Origin: Cryptomeria japonica
Lineage: Eukaryota > Streptophyta > Pinopsida > Cupressales > Cupressaceae
DNA length: 64,000 bases
Direction of reading: 5' to 3'
Assembly (NCBI RefSeq): GCF_030272615.1
Contig: NC_081413.1
Location: forward strand, 142,999,976 to 143,063,975
Below are positions 12,154-21,600 of this stretch, piece by piece. Under the pieces are notes generated by a model. It ran no database searches, was not told the origin of the DNA, and saw only the letters and a list, made by a program, of their open reading frames with translations. How positions within the stretch are numbered: the stretch's first letter is position 1; each line of letters opens with the position of its first letter. Position numbers and translations under genes: made by a program.

Positions 12154-12923
12154 ATGGGGTATGGAGGAAGGGAGAAGGGGTGAGAGAGGGAGTGAGGGAG
12201 AGGGAGAGGGAGAGAGGGAGAGAAGAAGGAGGGGGGCGGGAGAGGAAGAGAGATCGAATCCACTACACAATATGACCCTTAGAACACAATATAACCCTTA
12301 ACAACAGGGGTCATATGACACTATATTATCCCTTAGCACACCATAGGACCTATAACAACACCAACTAGTGTCCTAAGGGTTCATAGAACACCATATGACC
12401 CTTTAGAACACCATATGGTGTTGTTATGGGTCATTGGTGTCCTGAGGGGTCATATGGCATCCTATGACCCCTTAAGACACTATATGGTGTTGTTATGGGT
12501 CGTATGGTGTCTTAAGAGGTCATATGGTGTCCTAAGGGGTCACAGGACACCATATGACCTCTTAGGTAACAATAATACCTCTAATGACACCTAAGGTATC
12601 ATATGGTAGACTAATAAAATGATATATTAAATTTAAAGTTATAAATAGAACATCATTAGTTTAGTTTTGATATAGCTAAGTTAGACCATTGTTAGCATAA
12701 GAGAGACTCCAAGCAAAAAAACAACAAGGCTTCGCTAAAAAGCAAGTGTAAGATCTTGACCTAACCCTAAGAGTACTGCCTAAGTTCTAAAACATATGAT
12801 GCTATTAAATTTGCAAGGTTATAGGACTAATCTCAAGTGTGAATATAGGAATTACAGAAGAAGAGAAAGAGGGATGGGGTATGGAGGAAGGGAGAAGGGG
12901 AGAGAGTGAGAGAGGGAGGGATG
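10584..12923. repeat. Composite tandem array, left cluster (three units)
   Basis: Each unit consists of a body of about 600 bp plus a GA-rich tract. Bodies lie at about 10,584-11,190, 11,374-11,998 and 12,255-12,856. The body starts near a CACAATATGACCC motif. It then carries many variants of the palindrome ACACCATATGGTGT and of GGGGTCATATGG, then a conserved tail with GACCTAACCCTAAGAGTACT (at 11,101, 11,902 and 12,758) and ends GACTATAGGAATTACA. Intervals of 801 and 856 bp reflect GA-tract length. The third GA tract is cut at 12,923 by a CACTA element and continues at 52,958. Confidence 0.9.
12921..12923. repeat. Target-site duplication ATG, left copy, of the CACTA element
   Basis: ATG precedes the element end here and follows it at 52,958-52,960. 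CACTA elements make 3-bp duplications. Rejoining the flanks gives GAGGGATGGGGTATGGAG-type sequence, which is exactly the word repeated in other GA tracts of this array. Confidence 0.85.
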
Positions 12924-12953
12924 ACTAATACATTTGGACTATATTTCCGACTG
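12924..12953 (+). repeat. CACTA terminal inverted repeat, left
   Basis: Thirty bases match the complement of the right terminus with a few substitutions and single-base gaps. The terminal C expected of CACTA is absent, so the end reads ACTAA directly after the ATG duplication. Confidence 0.85.
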
Positions 12954-13259
12954 AGGTTTCCGACGGAGAAGGTATATTATGGCCAAATTTGATTTTTTTT
13001 TTTAAATGCCTGCATTCGTCATAATTCCGATGAAAATTTCTCATTTGGTTTCAACGAAGAAGGCATTAACAATGAGAATTTTCTTTTTTCCAAAAAAGTG
13101 CTCGAGTTCATCGTAATTCTAACAACAATGACCAATATAAGTTTTAAAAAAAAAGAGGGGAATTCATTTGTATTGCAAATTTCCTGCGTAGGTGTCCGTG
13201 GTGACTTCAACCCCTAAGAACATCAAACCCATGTCAAAGGAATTTGTGGCATTGCTTGC
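12954..13259 (+). promoter_or_regulatory. CACTA subterminal region, left
   Basis: TTCCGACGG-like words follow the terminal repeat. The motif ATTCGTCATAATTCCGA lies at 13,013-13,029 and TTCATCGTAATTC at 13,107-13,119. The right subterminal region carries the complement of the same motif (52,751-52,767). Subterminal repeats in CACTA elements bind the element's own protein; that role here is inferred. Confidence 0.6.
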
Positions 13260-13435
13260 AATCCCACGCAGGAGGTAGATTCAAATTGCCCAATTTTTTA
13301 ATTTCATGTTGCAAAAAATATACATGTGGTGGTTAATTGTCCTAGTTTAATCTCGTAAAACCATAGAACTGTGATTGAGGAGTGAGCGTTCAATTTTGTA
13401 GCAGAAATCCCTTCCTCCCGTATACGTGCATGTTG

Positions 13436-14075
13436 ATTGTTCACATGAGATAACATCTCTTTGTGGCATCGTATCAAACAATTCACGAGCCTTGTCCATG
13501 TTTCCACATTTTGCATTCATGTCAAGTAGGGCATTTGCAAGTACAACACCTAATAAAATTCCTCTATCTGTTATGCTTTGATGGATGTCCATATCCTATT
13601 CCAAAGCTCCCATTTTTGCACACACAGGGAGGATGCTAGCAAAGGTTGTGGAATTTGGCTTTATGCCTTCCAATTTCGTTTTCTTGAAAGTGTCTAAAGC
13701 CTTTTCGACAAAACCATTTTGTGCATATCCAGCAATCGTTGCAGTCCATGAGACAACATTTCTTTCAGGCATTCTATCAAACAGTTCACGTGCCTTGTCT
13801 ATGCTTCCACATTTTGCATACATGTCTACCAGGGTAGTTGCAACTACAACATCTGACAAAATTCCTCTATCCTTTATGCTTCGATGAATGTCCATACCCT
13901 GTTCCAAATCTCCCATTTTGGCATAGGCAGGGAGGATAGTAGCAAAGGTCATGGAATTTGTCTTTACACCTATGGATTGCATTTGCTTGAAAGTTTCTAA
14001 AGCCTTCTCAACAAATCCATTTTGTGCATATCCGGCAATCATTGTAGTCTAGGAAACCACATTTCTTTGAGGCAT
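13436..14075 (-). pseudogene. PPR gene fragment captured in the CACTA element
   Basis: Minus-strand reading gives about six degenerate pentatricopeptide motifs of the PLS type: two near-identical AGYAQNGFVEKAL blocks, DMYAKCGSIDKARELFDRMP, then a diverged DMNAKCGNMDKARELFDTMP. There is no start, no targeting peptide and no C-terminal E/DYW domain. Stops are present where a Trp of VSWT is expected (about 14,049) and where a Gln of ALEQ is expected (about 13,596). Beyond RDVIS (about 13,436) the similarity ends. Intact PPR proteins of this class act on organelle RNA; this fragment cannot. It lies inside the CACTA element, opposite in strand to TNP2, as expected for a captured host fragment. Confidence 0.85.
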
Positions 14076-15134
14076 ACAAATAAGTGAATTTGATATTCAA
14101 AACTATCTACAATGAATTCAATTCTTGTCCATTAGTCATTTATGTTTACAATAAGCATCTTTCTTTGTTTTTCTTAATCTTTATTCATAGTTATGTGCAT
14201 ATTTCACATTCTATAATTAGGATATCAATTGCTATGGCTGAACACTAGTATGATGTTTGTGTTGTGGTATAGATGTGTGGAAACATAATTATGGGATTGT
14301 TATATTATAGAGACCATAAATCTAGATATCGTATATTAGTTCTAGCTCTTCTTGGATTGAGTCTAAAGTTGACAATGGACATACAGTCATAAAGCCATTA
14401 TTCGTTGATCTATCCATTTCTAGTAAAGACAATTGAGAAAGTCATTTTGATATTGAGAGTTTCTTATCTGTTTACCTATTGATCATTATTAAGCCATAAT
14501 ATTTAGGTCTATTTATCTCTCTTGCAAAACCTTTGTAAGTGTCCTAGATTGTCCCTACTACTCACTCTTCAATGAAATAGTGGAGTTCTAAAGATTTGTT
14601 GCACAAGATGGTGTTGAACGTATCAACAAGGCTAGCATGCAAGGCATGTTCAAGCTTCCACTTGTACAACTTACAACAAATGATTTGTTGATAGAATTTT
14701 TTTTTGAAATAGGGATACAATCGAAAGACAAGTAAGTACATACAAACCTCCTCAGTTGAAAGTAAAATCTATGTATAAAAAGAGTACATTGAATCCCAAT
14801 CCATAAACACAATAGAGATACCGATGGAGACTTAATTGGATGTAGCATGTCACACCAAAGTTGTTAGAGTATGCTAAGATAGTATATAATGTTTCCTAAA
14901 GCCACATTAGTATTTTACCAAGATCATTATCTACCAAAACTAACTATAGTAATCCTTTTGAGGATTCATTTCATGGTGCTAGATCTTCATTTAGTTCCAC
15001 TTCTTGTTGGAGAAAAGAACAGTTATTTCATGAGGTAGATGAATATCCCATCAACAAAGGACAAGAACCTTTCCAGAATATAACAAATTCTACTCCAACA
15101 AAAGATCATGGGGGTTTCAGTAGAGATATTAAAT
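14076..15134. other. Unassigned stretch between captured fragments
   Basis: About 1 kb of moderately AT-rich sequence with open frames below 90 codons, none with a recognisable motif. It may be further captured or intergenic host sequence. No repeat with the rest of the window is evident to me. Confidence 0.4.
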
Positions 15135-15330
15135 AAGAGATAGACTTCTACTGTTGCATTAAAAGCATTGGCATGTTCTTCATTTATTGATGTAAACTCT
15201 CTGTGATGCCACCACAACCAACAAAGGTGTAAAAAGTTGTTTGCAATGCATGGATTTTTAGGATTGTCCTTTGAGAAAATAGAATTAAAGTATGGAAGTA
15301 GGATCTGCCAGCTCCTGAGGGAACCTTGAT
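15135..15330 (-). pseudogene. Inverted second fragment of CWC22 (C-terminal part)
   Basis: Read in complement, CAGGAGCTGGCAGA, a TCAAAGGACAATCC block with AAAAAT, GGTGGCATCAC and GAAGAACATGCCA line up in order with 16,860-17,055 of the neighbouring plus-strand CWC22 pseudogene. I estimate about 75% identity, with an internal deletion of about 65 bp after the first block. Frames are scrambled. It is therefore a more diverged, oppositely oriented piece of the same gene, sitting just upstream of it. Confidence 0.7.
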
Positions 15331-15364
15331 GAAAAATAACTGTAAAATATTTGGGTGAGCTTAT

Positions 15365-17285
15365 ATGCAAAAACTCATGCTTCCTGATGGGTTTATGTAC
15401 AGAAATGAGCACGAATTAAGTGGTAAAGGGGCTTCTGGAAACAAGAGGGACAAAGAGGCAGTGGAAGTGAAAACTTTTGGTGTTGTGTCTGCTCCATCTC
15501 AGAATGGGAATGGCAAAGGTGTTGTAAGAGGAGCTAAGAAGGGTGTTGGAAGAAGTGGGGGTGTTTACATTCCCCCATTTAAGCTGGCTCAAATGATGAA
15601 AGATGTGGAAGACAAGAGCAGTGTGGAATACCAACGCATGACATGGGATACCCTTCGGAAGAGTATCAATGGGTTAGTAAACAAGGTAAATGCATCTAAC
15701 ATCAAGAACATCATTCCAAAGTTGTTTGCAAAGAATCTCATCCGTGGGAGGGGTCAATTTTGTAGGTCTTGTATGAAATCCCAAATGGCATCCCCTGGAT
15801 TTACAGATGTTTTTGCTGCGTTGGTTGCTATGGTAAATACAAAATTTCCTGAAGTTGGCAATCTACTTTTGTGAAGAATTATTTTGTAGCTTAAGAGGGC
15901 ATACAAATGAAATGACAAGCACATGTTGATAGGAGCAGCCAAATTCATAGCTCATTTAGTGAATCAACAAGTTACACATGAGATCATTGCTTTGGAACTT
16001 CTTACCCTTTTACTAGAGAACCCCACAGATGATAGTGTAGAGGTTGCTATTGGGTTCATGAAAGAATGTGGTTCTTTGTTGCAAGACCTTTCACCCAAAG
16101 GTCTCTATGGGATTTTTGAAATATTTAGAGGTATTCTCCATGAGGGGGAAATTGACAAATGAGTACAGTTTTTAATTGATGGCCTTTTTTAATTTTGCAA
16201 AGCTAAGTTTGAGGGTCATCCAGTTGTACGTCTAGATCAGTTAACACATGAAGTTTTGCTAGAAGATGAACTTGGTCAAGAGGCTGGTTTGGATGTTTTC
16301 AAGCCAGGTCCTGATTTCTTAAAGCATGAGGCAACCTATGAAAAACTGAAGAAAGATATCCTTGGAGATGCTTCTTCAGATGAAGTAGAAGGAGAGAATG
16401 ATTCAGGTGATGATTCAAATGATGATGATGATGATGATGATGATGAAGAGGAAGGTGAGGAAGCACTGAGAATATAGGATGAGATAGAGATAAACTTGGT
16501 CAATTTAAGGCGTACAATTTATTTGACAATCATGTCAAGTGTTGATTTTGAGGAAGCTGGTCATAAGCTACTAAAGATCAAGCTTGAACCTGGTCAAGAG
16601 AGAACATACTTTCATTATTATGGTATTCTTGGGAAAAGATTTCGTATGATCAATAAAATATATGAGGAATTTTTTGATAAGTGTTTTGTACAATAGTATT
16701 CTATGATACACAGACTGGAAACAAATAAACTGCGTAATGTTGCAAAGTTTTTAGCCCACTTACTTGGCACAGATGCTCTTCCATGGCATTGTCTTGCTTA
16801 TATACATGAGTTAGAGGAAGATACTACTTCCTCCTCCCATATTTTTATAAAGATTCTCTTGCAGGAGCTGGCAGAGCAGCTTGGTATATTGTTGCTTAAT
16901 GAAAGGTTGAACGATCCAACAATGCAGGAGTCTTTTGATTCAATTTCTTCAAAGGACAATCCCAAAAATTCATGATTTGCTATCAATTTCTTTACCTCTA
17001 TTGGTCTTGGTGGTATCACTAAGAGTTTATGTGAGTATTTGAAGAATATGCCAAGGATTGTAATGCAGCAACAAAAGTCTATTCCTGAGTCAGATGAATC
17101 TACCTCTATTGATGATTCATCTAGTTCATCAAGTTCATCAAATTCTGATACATCAGACTCAGATTTTGAGAGTGAAACTGACAGTGAGAGCAATAAGGAG
17201 TCACCAAGAAAGAAAAATAATTCAAAGCATGACAATGAGTATGAAAAAACAAGAAGAAAAGGGCATGTTGTCTTATGTATTTTAA
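15365..17285 (+). pseudogene. CWC22: Splicing factor CWC22 pseudogene, intronless
   Basis: Continuous similarity runs from a basic N-terminal part through GGVYIPPFKLAQMM, the MIF4G domain (about 15,570-16,190: NGLVNKVNASNIKNIIPKLF, CRSCMKSQMASPGFTD), an Asp/Glu-rich linker (16,380-16,470) and the MA3 domain (about 16,490-17,050: [36 protein letters not shown]). It ends in a Ser/Asp-rich and Lys-rich tail. Functional CWC22 is a spliceosome component that also recruits eIF4A3 for exon-junction complexes. This copy has about eight in-frame stops (15,872; about 15,895; about 15,912; 16,160; 16,475 and others) and lacks about 13 residues between LEPGQ and ERTY. No introns interrupt it. It lies inside the CACTA element immediately upstream of TNP2, on the same strand, which fits capture of a cDNA or of a low-intron gene. 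Confidence 0.9.
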
Positions 17286-17318
17286 TAATTTCTATTTTCT
17301 TGCCTGTGAAGAAAGACC

Positions 17319-18624
17319 ATGTCAGACAATATCAACGAACAACAAAATAAGGAGACAATTGCTAGATTGTGGTCTAACTTGAAAAGAAAAGGTGATGGAA
17401 AATGTTAGTGTCCGTGCAAAATTTGTAAGGGGTTAAAGACTAGAAGACTTCTAATCAAAATAATGAAGAAACATTGTAGGTTGCATGGTCACATTGAAGG
17501 TGGACATGATTATCATCCATTAGTAAGTTTTTCATTATATCGCTTTGATAATTTATATACATAATAAATCACGTGATGATGAGATCATGATCATGGTTTA
17601 TTTATGTATATCAATTTTATATAGGTCGAGCACCCTGAAGCACATGGTATGGATCAACACAACCCTAAGAATATGGTTTTTGAAGTGGATGAACATGGAG
17701 GTGTGAATATCGAAGCTGAAGATAATGATCCCATGGAAGATGACGATCATGAGCCAAAAAACACAATTGAAGATGATGGTACAAATACATTGATCCATGA
17801 CTCATTTAGTACTCGCGCAGCTAATCATGATGATGAAGATGACCTTGATGTTGTTCATGATGTCCCTCTACTTGAGAAGGCATCTGAGGCCATTTATGAA
17901 GGCTCACAAGCAACTCTTCTCTCTGTTGTATTGTTGTTGGTGAACTTGAAGGTTATGAATGGTTTATCCAACATAACAATGTCACATATGTTAAGGCATG
18001 TCATATATGTCATAATAAACTATGATTCATGTTGCACCATTAATATTCTTTATTATAACAAATTATATTTTGTTGTTGTAGATTGATAGGTGAGTTTTTG
18101 TTACCAACATCAAATATTCTACCTCTCTCATACCGAGAATTATCTACCGTTATGAAAGATATTGGAATGGAGTATCAAGCAATAGATGCTTGTCCCAATG
18201 ATCATATTATATATCACAAACAACATGAATTTTGAACTGAATGCCCTGAATGTCATATCAGTAGATATCAAATAGGTCAAATAACAAAAAGGGTTCCTCG
18301 CAAGGTTCTTTGCTATATTCCCATTATTCCACGTATGCAACGATTATTCAAGTGCACTAGCTTGGCACAATTTATGGATTACCATGCACGCAATAGAAGT
18401 CGAGATGACATTATTTGAATGCCTATGGATGGTTCAGCATTTATGGACATAGAGGAAAAGTGGCCACACTTTAAAGAAGAACCTCATAATCTCAGGCTTT
18501 CATTGGTAGCGGACGGTGTCAATCCATTTGGAGAGATGAGATCTATTTACTTAGTGTGGCCTATTTTTGTTATCAACAATAACATTCCTCCATGGATGTC
18601 AATAAAGAGGGAGCACATAATGTT
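17319..18624 (+). pseudogene. CACTA TNP2-type transposase gene, 5' half
   Basis: The chosen start reads MSDNINEQQNKETIARLW. Exon 1 contains CPCKICKGLKTRR and HGHIEGGHDYH (the N-terminal Cys/His region of plant CACTA transposases) and ends at a GTAAG donor near 17,523. Exon 2 begins after TATATAG at 17,625 and is acidic. Exon 3, after the acceptor near 18,080, covers the Transposase_21 domain: PLSYRELSTVMKDIGMEY, CPNDHIIYH, KRVPRKVLCYIPIIPRMQRLF, LSLVADGVNPFG, PWMSIKREHIM. Stops fall in C*CPCK, F*TECP and I*MPMDG. The reading is broken at 18,624 by a LINE, exactly inside the motif that continues at 24,447. Confidence 0.9.
18612..18624. repeat. LINE target-site duplication, left copy
   Basis: AGCACATAATGTT occurs here and at 24,434-24,446. 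Thirteen bases fits target-primed reverse transcription. Joining across it restores the transposase reading EHIMF/LAMIVPG. Confidence 0.85.
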
Positions 18625-21600
18625 TTTATTAAGTAAAAATAAGTATTTGAAAGGTACCCAAACCTTTTACAAGTCAGGAGAACAAAAAAGCATAAAAAAG
18701 TGCCTGATCACTTCAAAAAGTCAAAATGAACCCATGGGATGGGCATAGCTTAAAACATCATTACATAATTACATAAAACTCAGAATAGATAGCAACAGGA
18801 AAGAAAAGATAGCAAAGAGACAAAACCAAGGATAGCAACTAGAACTAAATACTATTCAAGATCTCCTCAGCGTGAACAACCATTTGTTTCATGTTGTTTG
18901 TTGAGGTCTTCATATCCTCCAGCTCACGACCTTCGATGTCGACCTTATTCTTTGTGTTGGCTCTAGTCCTCCTTTCATGACCCTTCTTGTTCACCTGCTC
19001 TTTATCACCTTCTTTCTTTGCATTGTTCTCGTACCTATTGATAAATATGTTCATGTTGTCCACCAAAGATTTAAGAATTTGGAAATTTTGATCAGCAAGC
19101 TTCTTGACATTGTGCTCTAGCTTGTCAATTCTACCACCAAAATCTTTTAGTTTGTTGTCCATTTCCTTTCTATCTCCCATCTCATTGACCTTTTTCTCCA
19201 TGGCTAAGATTTTTCCAACCATACATTCAATAGCTTGCGTATTATGCAGAATGGCCACTAACTCTTTAACATGCTCCGCCAAGGGCTTGTCACCAACTAT
19301 AATTCTTGCCATGGCCTGTGTATCTATTTTCAAACTATTAATATCCTTCACCAGAGTAGTGATGGTCTCACAGAAAGCCTTAATGGTATCTTTGTCACCA
19401 CTATCACTTTGACCCTCTTTTTCCTCGTTATGCAGTCTAGTGGTTTTCACGGTCTCCACAGTTTCCAAATTATCCTTAACCGGGTTACCCTCCCCTTCTT
19501 TGTCTTGACTATCAATCCTCTTATTATCATCATCCTCCTCCTCAGACTCAACTAGAACATAATTGAGATCAGAATTGCTACCCTTTTTAGTGTTCTTTTT
19601 CTGAGCCTTCTTTCTAGAGGCTTTCCCTTTCCTCTTTTTAACAGGTTTTTCCTCAAGGGAATCAATTTCAGAGTCTGACATTTCAGATTCCACAATAATC
19701 CTCCTCTTCTTAGCCCTAATCCTCCATTTTTTGCTAGTTTCTTTCGACTCTCCCTCAGTCTCAGAATCAAAGTTGAAACCACTATCCTTACTTTGCATAG
19801 TCTCATCTCTGGAATTTTTGCCTTTAATAGGCTTTTCAATGCACTTCCCCTTTAGCATTTTGTAAACCAGGACCATGAGCCCCTGGTGGAGGGCATGATC
19901 GCCTTTAGGGTCCTTCTGGATCTCCTTTATAGTATGATCCATTGAATAGGCTAGGTAATAGGGAAGGCTAACCCTTTCACCATGATGAAAATGGTTAAGA
20001 AGGACAAAGTGATGCCCATAAGCCTTGGTAAACCTACCGTCTAAGGTAATATATTCAATAGAAGCAAATAAGACAAACCTACATGGCCTACAAATTCTCT
20101 TCGGGGAGTGGTAGGCATTGTCAATTTTGATCATCTTTCTTCTCTCACCATCCATAACAGGAAACTTGTCTGCAGCCTTATCTGACATCCCTCTATCCCT
20201 TTAAAATTTCATACCCTTGGTAGTCATCCCAGTGGCCTCAGCGATAACCTCTTCATCTACATTCATCATATGTGATCCAATCAGAACTTTTCTATTTTTC
20301 CAGTTCTTTATGAAGTAGGTGGTAATTGTGGGGTCCTTCCCTCTCAGTCATTCCATGAAAACATTGAGCCCCCCTGCTGAAGGATACTCCAGACTTCTTC
20401 ATTCTTTCTCCATTCAGAGCGGGAATCAGGTTCAAATCTCTTCTTGTTTCCTCCCATTTTTCCAGCAACTTCCTTGCAATGCCTTCTCTCATTTTGATAA
20501 CTTTTCCTCTAGTTTCTATGGTTATTCTGTAAGAGCGCCCATAATCCATGCCAAATAATGATGATATGACACCTATTTAATAGCTCATTATCTTCAAGCA
20601 AGCCCTGCATCGAAAAAGGCAGAAAGGTCATTAAAAATAATGATTAAAAGTACCACGTTTCTTTGTATAGCTTCGGTCCTCATTGAGCAAGGATTTCATT
20701 TCACTTGCAATCTCCTTTTCACCATAACTAGTGATGATGTTTTGCAATTGGCAAGCCAGGTTGGCTGCCCAATTAGCACAAGAGTTGGCCTCCCTATAAA
20801 CATTTGTAAAAACACACATTTCAAACTCTTGGCTGATTTTCCTTGTTGCTTTAATAGCATTACTAATCAACCATGATGGCGGGAATTTCATATTTAAACA
20901 ATTGATAATGTTTAAGGAGTCTCCTTCACACCGAACTTTAGTGCATTTGGCTTCTTTGGCAAGGATAATCCCATGATAAGCCGCCATGGCTTCAGCAACA
21001 TGGTTGGTCTATTTTCCTATAGGAATACATTTTATGATTTTACATATTCCCCATTCATCCCTTAGGACCACTCCACATCCTGCAACCCCCGAGTTTCCTT
21101 TAGAGGCCCCATCAAAATTGATTTTCATCCATCCCCTAGGTGGGCTGGTCCATATCACTCCCTCTCTAGGGTTACTCTAGATACTCTCTTGAGCTTTTAA
21201 TCTCCATTTTTTATAGACAAATTGATCCTCCTTAGTGTTAGGATTATCAATACCACCTATAATATTCATATTTTCCACTATGCTTCTTCTTATTTTTTCA
21301 AACACAATGTTAGCCTTAGTATACTTTTCTCTGAAAATCCTATCATTTTCTCTCTTTCCATATACCCCAGCACATGTGTGGTAAAGCAATTCTCCATATC
21401 AAGGTAGTAGTTCTATTTTTTGAAGGATGATGCCATGACTTGAAAATCTCTTGAATCGAGTTGGGGAAGCTCCAACTGATATTGAATTGATCTAGACAAC
21501 TTCCCCAAACATCAACTAAGAAGGGGCAATGAAAGAGCATATGATTTATTATCTCCTCATTCTGCTTACAGAGTGTATAGAAACTTGGTATGTTGATACC

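Noticed and set aside
9560-12923. CRISPR-like array of repeats and spacers
   Set aside because: The sequence is eukaryotic; repeats are microsatellites and long satellite bodies without uniform short spacers or cas genes.
14588-14848. 86-codon minus-strand frame
   Set aside because: No motif, no homology that I recognise, and base composition like the flanking non-coding DNA.
18845-20188. LINE ORF1 (Gag-like) identity for the 447-codon frame
   Set aside because: It lies 3' of RNase H on the same strand, while ORF1 precedes ORF2; no CCHC knuckle or RRM is visible.
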